Assembly (NCBI GenBank): GCA_022885665.1
Contig: JAGQDJ010000062.1
Span: forward strand, 1-64,000
Direction of reading: 5' to 3'
Length of the DNA: 64,000 bases
Source of the DNA: Triops longicaudatus
Taxonomy: Eukaryota > Arthropoda > Branchiopoda > Notostraca > Triopsidae
Each line of letters begins with the position of its first letter. The stretch's first letter is position 1. Of the stretch, positions 24,501 through 37,396 are shown in pieces. The notes under the pieces were generated by a model, which was given only the letters and a program-made list of their open reading frames with translations, did not search any database and was not told the origin of the DNA. Made by a program: the position numbers and the translations under genes.

Positions 24501-26024
24501 GAAGACTGACTCCAGTTTACGCTTTCGTTTTTGCGTTCGTCGCTACACTGATGGTGTACGTTAGTTCTGGCCCGTACTGGGGCGCTGCAGTTGCAACGGC
24601 CAATGCTTGCAGAAATTCCTGGTGGCAGCACTTCTTGTACATCAACAATTTTTTCCCCAATAACAGCGATAACAATCTGGTAAAATCTCTTATTCCAAAA
24701 TTAAAACTAAAACAACGCAAGACAGAATATTTTTTAACAATACTTTTGAATTTTTATAAATCGGGGTTGTTCTAGTTATTACTTAATGTGACTAAATTTT
24801 GTTTACTTTAATTTCAGGTATTTTTTATTATATGATTGTTATATTATTATTTTTATTATGTATTTAAATTTTTATTATTTTTATTATTTATTTAAATATT
24901 ATCGCATTATTTTAATTCATCCCAATATTGTTGTTTTCATATCTTGGAGTAATAGTGTATGGGTGTGACCTGGTACTTGGCCGACGATATGCAAATGTTT
25001 CTAGTGTCACCCATCTTCATTTACCTGCTTTGGCGTTGGCCTAAACATGGAATAGCGTTTCTGGGCGTGGCTCTGGTTGGGTTTATTGCCGGTACCATGG
25101 CTATTGTGGCCATAGAAGATTTGCCGCCTACTGTAATCATTACTCGAATGTAAGAATTTACATTTCCTCTTTTGATTTGTTATGCTTTTAAAATTAAATT
25201 GACTAATGTTTGTGAAACGTGTTAAACTTGGTAATGTTGTGTCTTTTCTATTTACAGGGACGTGCGTCTCAAAACTGCCCAGAATTTCAACGACTATTAC
25301 CAAGTACCGTGGTGTCGCATTCCGCCATATTTGGTCGGCATTTTCATGGGTTTCGTGTTCCACAAATTACGCAACTACGACGTCAAGATGAAACCTTGGG
25401 TGGTCGTTACTGGCTGGTCCGTTGCGACCGCTATGGCGCTGGCAGTACTGTACGGCATGTGCGGGTACTTGGACGAAACCAAGACGCCGGTAATTCCGGA
25501 AGCAGTGTCAGTACTTTACTCCAGTTTGCACCGTACTGCGTGGGCAGTTTCGCTCAGTTGGGTCGTTTTCGCTTGCGTCCACGGTTACGGAGGTACTGGC
25601 ACTTGGCAAACCTATTTTGATGTTTAGAATATTGACATCTTTGGGGTTCCAGGCTTCGTGAACCGACTTTTGTCTTGGTCAGCATTAGTTCCTTTAAGTC
25701 GGCTGACTTACTGCACTTACCTGATCCACCTGTGCTGGATACAGCTTTACACCTACCGAGCTCGTACTGTCTTCTATTACACTATAGTGGACGCAGTAAT
25801 CTTCTTTTTTTACTTTTCGTTGATCTCTGTATGGATTTTTGAAAATGAATTTGTATATATTTTTTATTAATATCTTTTATTATAATTACTGTTAATTTTA
25901 GGTCATGGCGCTTTTGTCAACACTGGTGTTTTCAATGGGTTTGGCCTTTATTGCGTCAGTCGGTATCGAAGCTCCTTTCCTCAACTTGGAGAAACTTCTT
26001 TTTACACCAAAACGTACAACTTAA
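21556..26024 (+). CDS. NRF-6-like acyltransferase-3 membrane protein, copy 4 (lacks last exon)
   Basis: Exons: 21556..21934, 22023..22270, 22804..23024, 23414..23702, 23910..24073, 24505..24679, 24956..25149, 25258..25592, 25653..25795, 25902..26024; 756 residues. The ATG at 21556 starts MVSWKIFCLILAISPLISS, a signal peptide. The mature N-terminus (IPSQVRFTSHHAEILESF) is nearly the same as copy 5 and unlike copies 1-3. Exon 3 has 221 bases, the block B length. Catalytic-region motifs are intact: HGIRFLSMTWVVLGHSW, FFFLSGLLVAY, PWCRIPPYLVGIFMGFVFH. Other copies splice after AAAC or CGCC in exon 10 to a short tail exon. Here the equivalent AAAC-gtacaa donor is weak and the frame reads on to TAA, so the cytoplasmic tail is lost or very short. 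I found no tail exon downstream. Confidence 0.88.
22555..22700. repeat. TTTTAATCGATTTTA repeat in intron 2 of copy 4
   Basis: Seven or more imperfect copies of a unit of about 15-20 bases centred on TTAATCGATTTTA. Simple tandem expansion. Confidence 0.75.
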
Positions 26025-26902
26025 CCAAACGTTGACACAAATATGCTTCCAGTTTGGTCTATGATCCCTGTAAGCCTGTAATGTCTCGACGAAGCTCTCT
26101 TTTTTCATTTCCTGAAAGAGTAGATCTCTGAAAAAAATCAATTTTGTGACATTGTTTCCGTATAGCAATGGCCTAATTTACGCTATGTCGAACGCACTGA
26201 ATCGTTAAAGCTAGTGGCACCATCTAACGTAAACTTTAAGAAGTATTTTTCATGTGCTTAGGGATCACCTGGTGCCGTAGGCTCCTCCTACTTAAGCATG
26301 TGGCCTTGTTTCCCCTTCTTAGGTATTCTTACGCAATTAATACGCGTTCGTGCTGGGCTTAGTTCATACTGTGGTTGAAGCTCTTTTTGTTACTAGGTTA
26401 AGTCTTTGTAGCTGTAAGGAAGATGAGTTCGTTCACTAGAGCAACGAGGAAATACATAAGGAAAACTCTATTATGCTTTTCTTTTCGCTGAACAGTTATG
26501 TGGACACTTCAGTTAGTTTCCGCATACAACTTCCTATAGAAAGATAAAATAGGTCTTATTCTATAAGACTTCAATAGAACCGTGGTATACCTTGAAACAA
26601 AAAAGTTTAGTACATTTACAAGGAAGAGATAGTTGCCAAGTCTGTTCCCTCCCTATATAACACTCCAGTATGCATTTTCTGAGTTGTTTTTCGTCATGTT
26701 GGTTTGTGTTTAAGTTTGAAGTAACATTCAGACTACTTTTCTGTGAAAAACAGCATTCGAGTGCATTTGTCAAAGAAATAATTGTCTGTGAACAATGGTG
26801 ACGCTAAAAGAAAACCTCAAAAAGTAAAGACATCCCCAGGGAAAAAGTTATAATTTTACATGTCAATTTTGACTCACAATTTGGTTCAGAAGACTAATAT
26901 AG
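26025..26902. other. Intergenic between copy 4 and the fucosyltransferase
   Basis: No complete gene seen. It must contain the missing start exon and promoter of the fucosyltransferase. One ATG at 26795 (MVTLKENLKK, then gtaaag) is a candidate, but its splice phase does not fit the next exon. Confidence 0.4.
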
Positions 26903-28548
26903 CATACCGTGTGGCGAGAATTAAAATCGTCCTTTCGAACCCAGAAATGCAAATTCCTATACCTTTGCATTTCGATCCTAGCAGTGGGCACAATTTTGTA
27001 CTTATTTAAGTTCGGATCTCGAAAAAAGGACGCTGGTAATCTAAAACTGAGTACTACCATCTTAGTCGTAGAAGATGTCATGCGGACTTCGAACTCCGGG
27101 GTAATTTCGTGATAAAAGCGTGGTCTCGCTATATTTTCCATAAAATTATTTATTGTCGAAGATAAAGATTCAGACATATTTTCAAGTTAACAGTCGCCAT
27201 CTGTAGGTCTCAATTGCGTTTATGTGCCATTTAGCACTTTGTTGTTGGTCTGTTTTAAGTCAAACTGTGCCATCTAACGAGCACATTATTGCCCTAATTT
27301 AGCACTTAATTTGTCATTAAATAAAGACTACGCGGTAGTCAGAAATGTGCCCGACAGATGGTGAGGATTGACTTAAAACCGGAAGAAGTAGTCATTAAAT
27401 AGGTCGCTAGATAGCGTCTAAAGATGGCAAAATTCCAGAAACACACCAACATGGAATCCTATAAACGAATAAGCTATGTTTCGTATAATTTTCTTTTGAA
27501 CTGTTTTTTTGAAACTAGGATAACTTTCCTTTGCTTATCCTGTATTGGACAACGTTTTTTCGCACAAAAGATTTCGAAGTCGGTTTTGATCAAACTCCAT
27601 TCGAAAGCTGTCCTGTCTCCAATTGCGTGACTATCAATAACCGTTCGCTGTTAAACTTCAGCGATGCAATTATCTTCCATCCACGTGACACATCCTTTGA
27701 CGATTTGCCGCCATTCCGATTCCCAGAGCAGCGGTGGATTTTCTACCACCTCGAGTCGCCCTTCCATACTCCAGAACTGTCCAGTTACAAGAATTTCTTC
27801 AATTGGACCATGACCTACCGATTTGATTCTGACATTTATAATCCATATTTCCATGTATTGCCTTTGAAGCCAATTAGCTCTAATTGGCGAAATTTGTCTT
27901 CGAAAAGGACGTTAAATTTTGATTATTTCCGACATATGAAAGAATCGGAAGCAGATATTCGTTTTGACTACGATAATATCATTGGCCGCAAAACTAAGAG
28001 TGTAGCTTGGGTTGTGTCGAATTGCCATACTCCCAGCCAGCGTGAAGCTTACGTTAGTGAACTTGCCAAGTATATTGATATCAATATTTATGGCAGTTGT
28101 GGCACTTTGGCTTGCAAACAGGGCGAAAATAGTTGTTTTGAGCGAGTAGGGAAGGACTACAAATTTTTATCTCGCCTTGGAAAACTCGGTGTGCGAAGAT
28201 TATGTCACCGAGAAGCTTTTCATCGCTTTCGGTAAGGGCGTGGTGCCCATAGTGTTCGGTGTTGAAGCGCACTACAGGATGGCGCCAGCTCATTCTTTCA
28301 TTGACGCACAGAGTTTTGGAACGCAGCAAGCGTTGGCTGATTATTTACACAAGCTTATGAAGAATGACACGCTCTATAAGGAATATTTGTTGTGGAACGA
28401 TGATTTTAACTTAGCTGGTATCACGGAAGGCTGGTGTAAGCTCTGCGAAGCGCTAAACAACCCGGATAAAGTGAACAAGAAAATTGTGTATGCTGACATT
28501 CGCGATTGGTGGTTTAGGAAAGATGTCTGTAGTAAACCCTTTGCTTAG
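26903..28548 (+). CDS. Alpha-1,3-fucosyltransferase (family GT10), one-base frameshift, start exon not found
   Basis: A Golgi enzyme that transfers fucose from GDP-fucose to N-glycans or other acceptors. Exon 26903..27100 encodes a type II membrane anchor (FLYLCISILAVGTILYLF) without an ATG, so an upstream start exon is needed. Exon 27519..28548 holds the GT10 domain: LLILYWTTFF, CPVSNC, IFYHLESPFHTPE, NWTMTYRFDSDI, the nucleotide-sugar region VAWVVSNCHTPSQREAYVSEL, then NSVCEDYVTEKLF and a Cys-rich C-terminus. The frame breaks at 28164..28168, a run of five T. With four T the frame would continue directly into the conserved DYVTEK motif; as written the first frame stops shortly after. Everything else looks under constraint, so a base-calling error or a very young lesion is likely. 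AATAAA lies at 28621. Confidence 0.8.
27241..27390. repeat. GCCATCTAACG-family fold-back repeat in the fucosyltransferase intron
   Basis: The left arm GTTGGTCTGTTTTAAGTC...TGCCATCTAACGAGCACATT is mirrored by AATGTGCCCGACAGATGGTG...GACTTAAAACCGGAAGAAG. The spacer is about 60 bases with no coding potential. Confidence 0.6.
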
Positions 28549-28920
28549 TCATATATTTGAGGGTGAAACTACGCAGTAATTGATGGAAAGAATGTTAAAA
28601 ATACTGGGACGGTGTTAATCAATAAAGAAGGTAACGTTATCAATTAAACGGATTCGATGATTTGTATTTATTAAGTCACAGCAGCTGTAATAAGAAACGC
28701 AACAAAAATTCAAAGGGAAAAGAAAAACAATCACTCACCTTTTAAACAAAATCACGAGTTCGCTATCACAAAAGATAACAACACACCAAAAAAAAAAACA
28801 CAGTAACATCTCGTTATCGCACTATCTATCCATATTCCCTCTATCTCTGTATTTTTTCATCTCTTCCACTGTCTACATCTTCAGTGTTCTCTCCTGTTCA
28901 CAATAGCTGTGTAATTTACA

Positions 28921-31900
28921 ATGTCGAAGTCAGTATATTTAATACTATTTTTAATAGCCATTCTTAAGCCAATTCCTGCCCAATTTTTCAAACGAATACC
29001 GAAAGAGTTACGTTTCACTGCAGACCATGCAGAAATTCTGCAAAATTTTGAGGCAGAGTTACAAAATTTCCTAGAAAAATCCCCTGAAGTGTTTAGTATC
29101 CCCCACCATGACGAATTAACTCATGAAAAATTGCCTGAGAAGAAACGTCACCCCGAAGTAATACTGGAAAATCTGGCAGCGTTGCAAATCCCAACGGCGA
29201 GTTACAACACAGAAATAAGTCAACAATGCCGAGACGATAGTTGGCTTTATGTCGATTCGTTGGCCACATTAGCAGGCTGGGCGCTGAAAAGTAAAGCCAC
29301 GCCCTTTTAGAACTTTCAGAAATACGATATTTACATATTTTTCATGTAGTGTACGACGCTACTGGCAAAATACCGGACGGTATCGCCAGCGGCAATTTCC
29401 ACGCTTTGGGCCATTTCGATCAATGCCTGAAAGTCAATGTGAAAGACAATACTGGACCGAAATTCACCGGCAAGTATTGTACCGTGTTCTTACAGCCCCG
29501 AGAAGTACCGGTCAGTACTTTGCAAGAGTCTAAGCCGAAGTCTGTGTTCGTACTGCTGCGACTGTTGAACTTGTTTCGTCCTGGAATTGATCCAGTAATA
29601 TAGCTTTATATGTCAGTATTATATCAAATCATGCAGTAATTCCGACTTATTCCGTATATAATGCAGAAAAATTTTTATGGATAAATCAGATTAATCTAAA
29701 CTCTTAAATACTTATTCCAGCAAATGAAACAGTAATATTACTTCAATACTCGTAAAATTTATGTAGAAATATATGCAAGGTCTTTGTCTAGGCTTCTTTA
29801 AATGAGACGATTCCAGGGTACGTTGGATACGCCCCGAGCTTAGCGTTCTGTCTGCCGTCTTCTTGCTCAGCGGAAGATATTTCTGCAGCAATGGCCGATA
29901 GTATTGGTAGTCATGTTTTCGGTCAGAGCCACATCTTTGCTTTCACCACCGAAGATTTCTGCACCGTGGCTGGTACTGCCCGCGAGTACGATGGCGGTAC
30001 CATCACAGTCATGTAATGGCTCAATATTTCTTGCTTCAGAAACATAGAACTTAATTTCTTCAATTTCAAAACATTCTTAGAGTCCTTTTTAGCCTCGTAG
30101 CGCTATTCCTAGTTATGGGAACTGCTTATGACGCATTTCTGCAACGGAGCAATAAATCTAAGAAAGATTTATCGACTGGTCAGCAAGTTCTGCTCAGTTT
30201 TTCCGTACTAACTAACGGAAAGCAGATCCTGAATACCCGAAATTCCGCGGAGGGAAATTTGGCTTGTTTGCACGGAATTCGATTTCTTTCGATGACTTGG
30301 GTAGTAATTGGCCATTACTGGTCCGAAACTGCGTACACGCCTAATGCCAACTTGGTTGAACTCAGGGATGTACGTACAAGTTTTTTCACAGGAATTATAT
30401 TTTAATATGTGTAGTTTTTAAGTCTGTTTCATTTCTTTAGAAAGGTTATTTATTTACTATGCAAGCAATTAGCAACTCGTACATAGCTGTGGATTCTTTC
30501 TTCTTCCTGAGTGGATTACTAGTCGCGTACGTAACGTTGCGCCAGATGGAGAAAAGCAGAGGCAAACTGAACGTGCCTTTGATGTACCTTCATCGTTACT
30601 TAAGGTATAGTCAGAATCTAATGGTATCTTGAATACTGGCCGAAAAAACTGCAGATTGTAAACTCAAGTACCAAATTTCATAAATATATTTTATTTCCGT
30701 AAATCTATTTTACATCAATGTGTTGTGTTTAAAACGAAAGGCATAGATATAAAAAATAATTAGAATTTAACACTACCTTAAATACTAGTCAGAAAATTCT
30801 ACAGATCGAAGTTTGCAGTTCTGAATTTCTAGCATAACTCATTTTCTAATTAGCTCAAAATCATAATCTAAAAAACGGCGCTGAGATATAATACCAGTGT
30901 TTTCCAAATAAATCATTAAAAATTTCAGAAGCGTTCCACGTTACTGGCTCTCAATTTCTGTCAGAAATAATAGATATGGTAAAAACAATATTATGATAAA
31001 CAAATAACATATTTACGTTAAGAAATTGATTTGCTACGAAAAAATTACCAAAAATGTTTTTTGAAAGGTTAACACCCATGTACGCGTTCGTTATCGCGTT
31101 TATGGCTACAGTGTACGTGTACGTGGGTACTGGACCGTTCTGGGGTAACGCAATCAGAGCTTCTGAAGCTTGCAGAAACTCATGGTGGCAGCACTTACTT
31201 TACATCAACAATTTCTTTCCTAATAATGCAGATGTCAACCTGGTAAGTACTCGACAAACTGCCAAGTATTTCTGCAGAAATATTTCTTAGAATGTATTTT
31301 ATTATTCACTAATTCTCTTTGTAACTTTCGTTCGATTTTTCGTTTTTATATATTACTTTTTTTTAATATATTAATTATTCATTTCTTCTCAAAAATCAGT
31401 GTATGGGCGTGTCCTGGTACTTGGCCAACGATATGCAAATGTTCCTAATAGCGCCGCTGTTCATTTACGTCTTATGGCACTGGCCCAAGAAAGGACTGAT
31501 ACTATTGGGCGGGGCTTTCATAATCTTCACTGTCACCATCATGATTATCATTGGAGTTGAGAATTTACCACCAACTTTCATCAACATTAGAAAGTAATAT
31601 TATCAACATTACTGCATTACTGTATCTTGTTTAAACTCTTATTCTTTTCTAGGCTTCAGGCCTTAAAAACAGAACTTGTTATTTTTTTCAAAATTATATT
31701 CTTCCGTTGGAATTTTGATACATAGTGTTAGAAGCTCAATTACTTCTTACATTTCTTTGCATTTTGTTGTGCAGATTTAGTTTCTGCCAAAAATTTGCTA
31801 AAATTTTATGTCTTCAGATTGAAGTACTATTGAAGTACTATTTAATTTAAATTAAAAAATTAATTTAAAATCTTTAAAATCCTTGAATTAATTTACAAGC

Positions 31901-33571
31901 ACTGAAAGTATATTCACATTTCGTACAAATCTCTTTACTATTATTTAATAAGACTTCTGATAAAAATTGACAGTGATATTGGCGTAACATTTGCGGATTT
32001 CAACAACGATTACTACCAAGTACCGTGGTGTCGCATTCCGCCATATTTGGTCGGTATTTTCATGGGTTTCCTGATTTTCCAATTACGGAATTACGACATT
32101 CACATGAAACCTTGGGTAGTCATTACTGGTTGGTCACTAGCAACAGTTATTGCGTTGCTGGTACTGTATGGCATGTACGGGTACTTGGACGAAAATGTCA
32201 CGCCCACGATTCCTGGTTCTGTCTCGATATTTTACGCCAGTTGGCACCGTTCAGCATGGGCAGTTTCGCTCAGTTGGCTCGTATTCGCTTGCATTTACGG
32301 CTACGGAGGTACTGGCAACCTATTTCTTCTTATTTACTGACATAAATTTCTTTTATATTTTTATTTATTTTTTCAATGCTACAATTTTGGAGCACCGAAA
32401 GTCGTTTTTGCATTAGTTATCATTAATTTTACGACGAAGCTATATTACTGCAGTATTATAACATTACTACGAGTTAGTTTAAGAAAATCTGTGATATTTG
32501 GATTTCTGTGTTTCAGGTTTTGTAAACACGCTTTTGTCGTGGTCCGGATTCGTCCCACTCAGTCGCTTAACTTATTGCGTGTTCTTGATTCATTTGAACT
32601 GGATTGAGTTTTCCTTCGCGAGAAGTCGAGTGACGTTTTACTACACCACCATTGACGCAGTAATTTTGCGGGATTTATTTCTTCATTACTTTTTAGTTCC
32701 ATTACGTTTGCTGTTTAGAAGTTCTCAATTCAGAATTTCAAGAATTTAAAAACTTCAATGAGTTAACAAATTTTCTCCTTTTCAGGTACTCGGTTTTCTC
32801 GCCACGCTAGGCATCAACATCGGCTTGGCCTTCATTGCTGCAGTTTGTTTAGAAGTTCCTTTCCTCAACCTTGAAAAACTGCTACTTCCTACTCGCCGTA
32901 AGATTCAAACTTAATATGCGTTAAGCATTTTACTTTAGCTTGTGTAAGATATTTTGCTTAAGATTAATATAAGTACCAAAATGTTTATTTTAAAAAAATG
33001 GATTGAGTTGTTGGAGATGTCAGTAAAAAGAAAATCGTGATATAGAGATCTATTTACGCTTAGCTGCTGTTCGTAGTTCATATTCACGCTATTCGTGGCG
33101 CGCGAAACTTGAGTTCGTGGTTCACTTGATCACAACTACTAAATTATACACTCTTGCCCCGATTATTCGTCTATTTTCCCAAATTGTTTTCTTGTTACAG
33201 TTTGTCCCTTACCTGACAAAACAAATAACCATTCCGACTATGTGAATCACAACACAGTGAATGTAAACAAACCTAAGCTTTGCTATCAGCGCCTCTAGTA
33301 ACGCTACGGAAACCCTTACTTCGGAATAAGCCTTACTTTTCCCATTATGTACTCACTTAGATCACTTCGTTTATAGAGTTAATTCGTACTAAAATTTCAA
33401 CTACTTTCTCTTAATTCGTTGGACTTAAAACTAAAAAAATCGAATTTAAAATCGTTCTTTATTAACTGTTTTTGTTTTTGGTGTTTTTTCTTTACAGGTC
33501 AGGCAGTAAAGAAGGTCGATGAGTTAACTGCTACAGAAGAAGGCCACGTCAATCCCACTTTTCACAAATAA
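28921..33571 (+). CDS. NRF-6-like acyltransferase-3 membrane protein, copy 5
   Basis: Exons: 28921..29290, 29350..29594, 29792..30012, 30081..30369, 30441..30604, 31068..31242, 31400..31593, 31974..32308, 32517..32659, 32786..32897, 33498..33571; 773 residues. Signal peptide MSKSVYLILFLIAILKPIPA. The N-terminus (IPKELRFTADHAEILQNFEAEL) and the 221-base exon 3 place it with copies 4 and 6. Key motifs: QQCRDDSWLY, FDQCLK, GKYCTVFL, CLPSSCS, HGIRFLSMTWVVIGHYW, FFFLSGLLVAY, PWCRIPPYLVGIFMGF. Intron 10 (32898..33497) is much longer than in other copies and leads to a hydrophilic tail of about 24 residues. The stop lies 102 bases from the convergent SLC25A38 stop, so 3' UTRs probably overlap. Same family role as the other copies; substrate unknown. 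Confidence 0.9.
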
Positions 33572-33673
33572 CTACTAAAAGAACAACATTACAGTTCGAC
33601 TGTATTATAAAATCTGTTTCGTAATCTTCTCCGAAAACAAATGTTGAGTCCTGTTACAGCAAAGTCTGGCACT

Positions 33674-35789
33674 TTACAATACAATTTTGCGTATCCCAAT
33701 TTCGTATAACGACCACGTGACTCCTGACATCAACGTCCGTCGGGCCAAACGCGGTATTAAGCCTCGAAAAAAGCCCTTGTATCCAAATTCCTATATACAA
33801 CACGTATTTTCAAACGCACAACTCGAAAACTCTCATGGAACAAATACACAAGAATTTAAATTCTACGGCAATGAGCTACGCTCACGCCTACAAAATAAAA
33901 AAAAGTACAATGATGTAAGAAAATAAGACAAAACATACCTTAAAGATAAACCGACATGCTAAAACAGCACTACCGTTGTATTTCTGCGGAAACAACTGCA
34001 TTTGCGTCTTGATGACGTCAGGAGGTTGCGTTATCGTCGCTGCCCAGATTCCTGATGTCACTGCTGAGGCAAGAGGAACAAAACTGACTAAGTCTTCCTT
34101 TTCCACCGTAACCAAAACTGGAGTAACACAAGAAAATCAATAGACACATGAATTTTAGCCCAATTTACTTAATGAAATGGAATATAAACAATATTTTGAA
34201 TAGTATTAAATGCCTCGAATGAGGAAACGATTAGTATTTAATCATAAGCATTACCCTGAACGGTATTAAATTGCATCTGTGACGAAACACACAACGTAAT
34301 GCACAATTCAAGTAAAAATTTATATTAAATAAACGACGGAGGCCTTTAACGAATTGAAGGCAGCAAGCAATAAAATTAGAAAAAAATGCAACTGATTTAA
34401 TAAGGGGAAAAATATGCATTAACAGGTTCAGGTACTTTTATGTTAAAATAGCTTAAAATTCGGCTTTACAACGTAAGAGATGCGATAATACAATTTAAAA
34501 AATTATTCAAAATTCATTACATGAGGAAAGAGATTGCTTGCACTGCGTGTAGGATAAGTAGTACAACGCTGAGAAAGGTACGTCACGCAAAAGTGTCGGA
34601 ACTAGGCCTCGAAATAGGCCTGGAATGCCTTCAAGCTTGTAAATCGAGCCGAAAGCCTGCGGCAAACTTTTGTACGCGTATGATCCGCTCTAAGTAAGGA
34701 AAAAAATATTCAACGTCAACGTACAAAATTTTGATACGCAAAACTAAAGTCTCTCTAACGCTGAAAATGCGTTAAACTAAAATTTTGTGTGAGCAAAACT
34801 AATTTTAAAGTATATCCATATTTATTAATTTGAGCATTAGATTATTTGGAATGGCTTTAATTCCTTACTTTAAGGCTTACAGCACTTATTTCGAAATAAC
34901 TGAACGTTTTTTTTAGCGAAAAATCGCGCTATAAGATATCCGACGTGACGGAATTTTGCAATAAGATTCCGTTTTGAACGAAATTTACATTTGGAAACGT
35001 ACTTTAAGCGCGTACCAACGGCAAAGTTCCGGTTTTAAAGAGTAAAGTTGGGTTTAAAACAATTTCTTTACTTCAAAACGGGACTTTATCACAGTTGTCG
35101 GCATTAACAAGGTTCCAGTGAACGTCCTCGCGAAAGCTCCGATTACTAACGCTTGACTGGGACTTGGGTGCCGATTTTGGCACATGTTTTCCATGTATTG
35201 CAAGAATGTGAAGTATAACGCAACTCCAGGTACACACCTCCATAAAGACTATTCAATTACAACAAAAATTAGACTTTGAAACCGGCATTTTCATTGTTAA
35301 ATTATTTTTGTTTTAAGATATTATGTGTTTACTGGAACTAAACCTCTCCATAAGGCGGTCGGTTTTTCGTGCTGGACAATATGCGTTGCTAAGTTCCATA
35401 TTTTCTTCGGGGTTTGATTGCTACAAAAGGTACAATAAATTATAGACTTGGTAATGAACACTGACAATCGTTTAAAAATTTACTGTATTTTTTTAGTGCA
35501 ACAACTTTCACTTTCACTTTTAACTAGTAAATTGGGTTGTGTATATGAAATTCATAGGCTTTTACTCTTTGAATTACTGCGTTATTTACTGAGAATGTGG
35601 CTCTTGCAGGCGAGTTTTCAGAAGATCCAGCGGCTGGAATAAAACTGTGGAGCAAGTTCCGGATAGCATTCCTGAGATGAAGGCGGAGCTTAATGCGGGC
35701 TAAATTACGTAGAGTTAAATCCATAATTTATTAACAATTTTCAGTGCAAAAATTACCTTCTTATCGTGATTTGTTTGACGCTTCTCCAT
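33674..35789 (-). CDS. SLC25A38: Mitochondrial glycine carrier, SLC25A38-like
   Basis: Inner-membrane carrier that imports glycine for the first step of haem synthesis (family knowledge). Seven exons on the minus strand: 35789..35757, 35699..35590, 35420..35333, 35248..35072, 34689..34521, 34117..33939, 33790..33674; 290 residues, close to the usual length of about 300. All three carrier repeats are visible: SGTCSTVLFQPLDLLKTRLQ (repeat 1), TLLMPTTVIKSRFESGSYAY (repeat 2, with the SLC25A38-type P-x-T-V-I-K instead of P-x-D) and ITQPPDVIKTQMQLFPQKY (repeat 3). ALWRGLVP, GLFRGLVPTLLRDVPFSALY and GFFRGLIPRLARRTLM are also present. Intron phases agree at every junction. Convergent with NRF-6-like copy 5. 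Confidence 0.92.
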
Positions 35790-37396
35790 CCTGAAACTTC
35801 CAAGCAATCGCCGAAGAGAATCATGCGTTCTTGTTTATATACAACGCCAAAGCAGTGTTTTGGGGCCAGACACTTTTCGGTAACAGCGTTTTAAATACCT
35901 TCTGTCAATTTCAGTCCGATGCTCTATACCCTTGCTACGGTGACGGACCGAAACTGTCAAAAGAAGGGAAACCTAGTTGTTCAAGGAATCTGAACAGGGA
36001 ACCTCGATTAGGGAGGCGTTGTAAGAACAGAAGAGCGAACAACTAACGGCTTTTTCACAACGTTGCTGGACGGTTTAGCCATTGACCAATTTCTACCCTT
36101 TTTGCATCTTTCAAATCTCGCCATATTTGGCACAGTTCTACTGTCTTAGTTTTACAATTTTACTTTTTTTCACTGTCTTAATAAAACTCTTATGCGTGTC
36201 ACGCACAAACAACAGGCGACAAGCAAAATACTTGAGCTTTTCTCTTTTCTTCCTTTGATTAAAGTGCAATTCACACCACAAGGCCACATAATATATCAAT
36301 GGACAAAACATAGACTCACGTAGTAAAGTCGAAGCTACTAGGTAATGAAACTAGGTATGTGTCCTCAATATCAGGCAAAAAGTAAATCTTGCCGTATGTC
36401 TGTCATGAAAGAAGAAAGGGCCACTGAAATGGGTCACTACACTTCGATAGACTCCTACATAATAAAACCGAGGTTGCTGAACAATAAGCTTGGGTACTAA
36501 ATGAGCTTAGTATCCTCAGTAAAAGCAAGGAAGAAACACTACCCTCAAGTTGGGTATAAAAAGAAAACAAAAAGGTAACACGGAACTCGTTGTTCTAAAA
36601 TGGCGGTGAACAATGTAAGAGATATTGGAAGTATAGGGGAAATTGGTTGAAAAACATGTCATCACTGATCAATTTGTCAATAGTTGAGGTGAATACCAAA
36701 TACTGGTATCGTACTAAGATGATTAATTATTCTCGTCAAGGCAGATTGTAGAAGAAACCGTATGCAATACGTGTATAATAATACAGGAACATTAATACAA
36801 TTTTATTTGAAGATAATCTTTATGCAAAACAAGAAGGCCCTTAGAGACTGTAATTGTTGACAAGGTTTTATTTCATTGACACAGCGCTATGGCCTATTTT
36901 TACTAAATGGTGCATATTATGGCGTAAAAGGGAAAGGTGAAGCAAAATGTTGTTCACTGTCTTCAGAATATCCGAAGGAATGCATTTCCTTTCATCAGAA
37001 CATCTTTGATTTTTCTCCAGGAAAGCAATTTAACCTCGTAAGCACTGCTACTATACAACCGTCTTTTGTGGGTTTCAAAATTTTGAATAAAATAAAATGA
37101 GCAATAAGAATAGAAAGCTCTTCTTGGACAACATTTATATGTTCACAGGCAAGCAGAAGCAGCCTTTCCGATAAAGAAAGAGGGTGTGGAAACGGCAATC
37201 TATTATGCGTGCGCCAGTAACAATGCTGAGCCAACCGTTAGCGGAACAAATTAGCCCAATGAACTTACATGAAGCCACAAAATCACATACTAGGTCGCCT
37301 GAAAGCGAAAGATAAAACAGCAGTAGCAAGCTAGCGGTCGTGGAGATAGCTTAAATAGCACAACCCAAGAACTGGAAGCTTTGGTCACTATCCAGC
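35790..37396. other. Intergenic, 1.6 kb without a supported gene
   Basis: Between the start of SLC25A38 and PAN-like gene 2, which are divergently arranged. Short frames at 35.83 and 36.88 kb begin without ATG and match nothing I know. I see no repeat of the families described elsewhere. Confidence 0.4.

Noticed and set aside
36876..37100. Open frame of 74 codons with several cysteines upstream of PAN-like gene 2
   Set aside because: No ATG start, no splice partner, and no resemblance to the PAN-like family or any domain I know.
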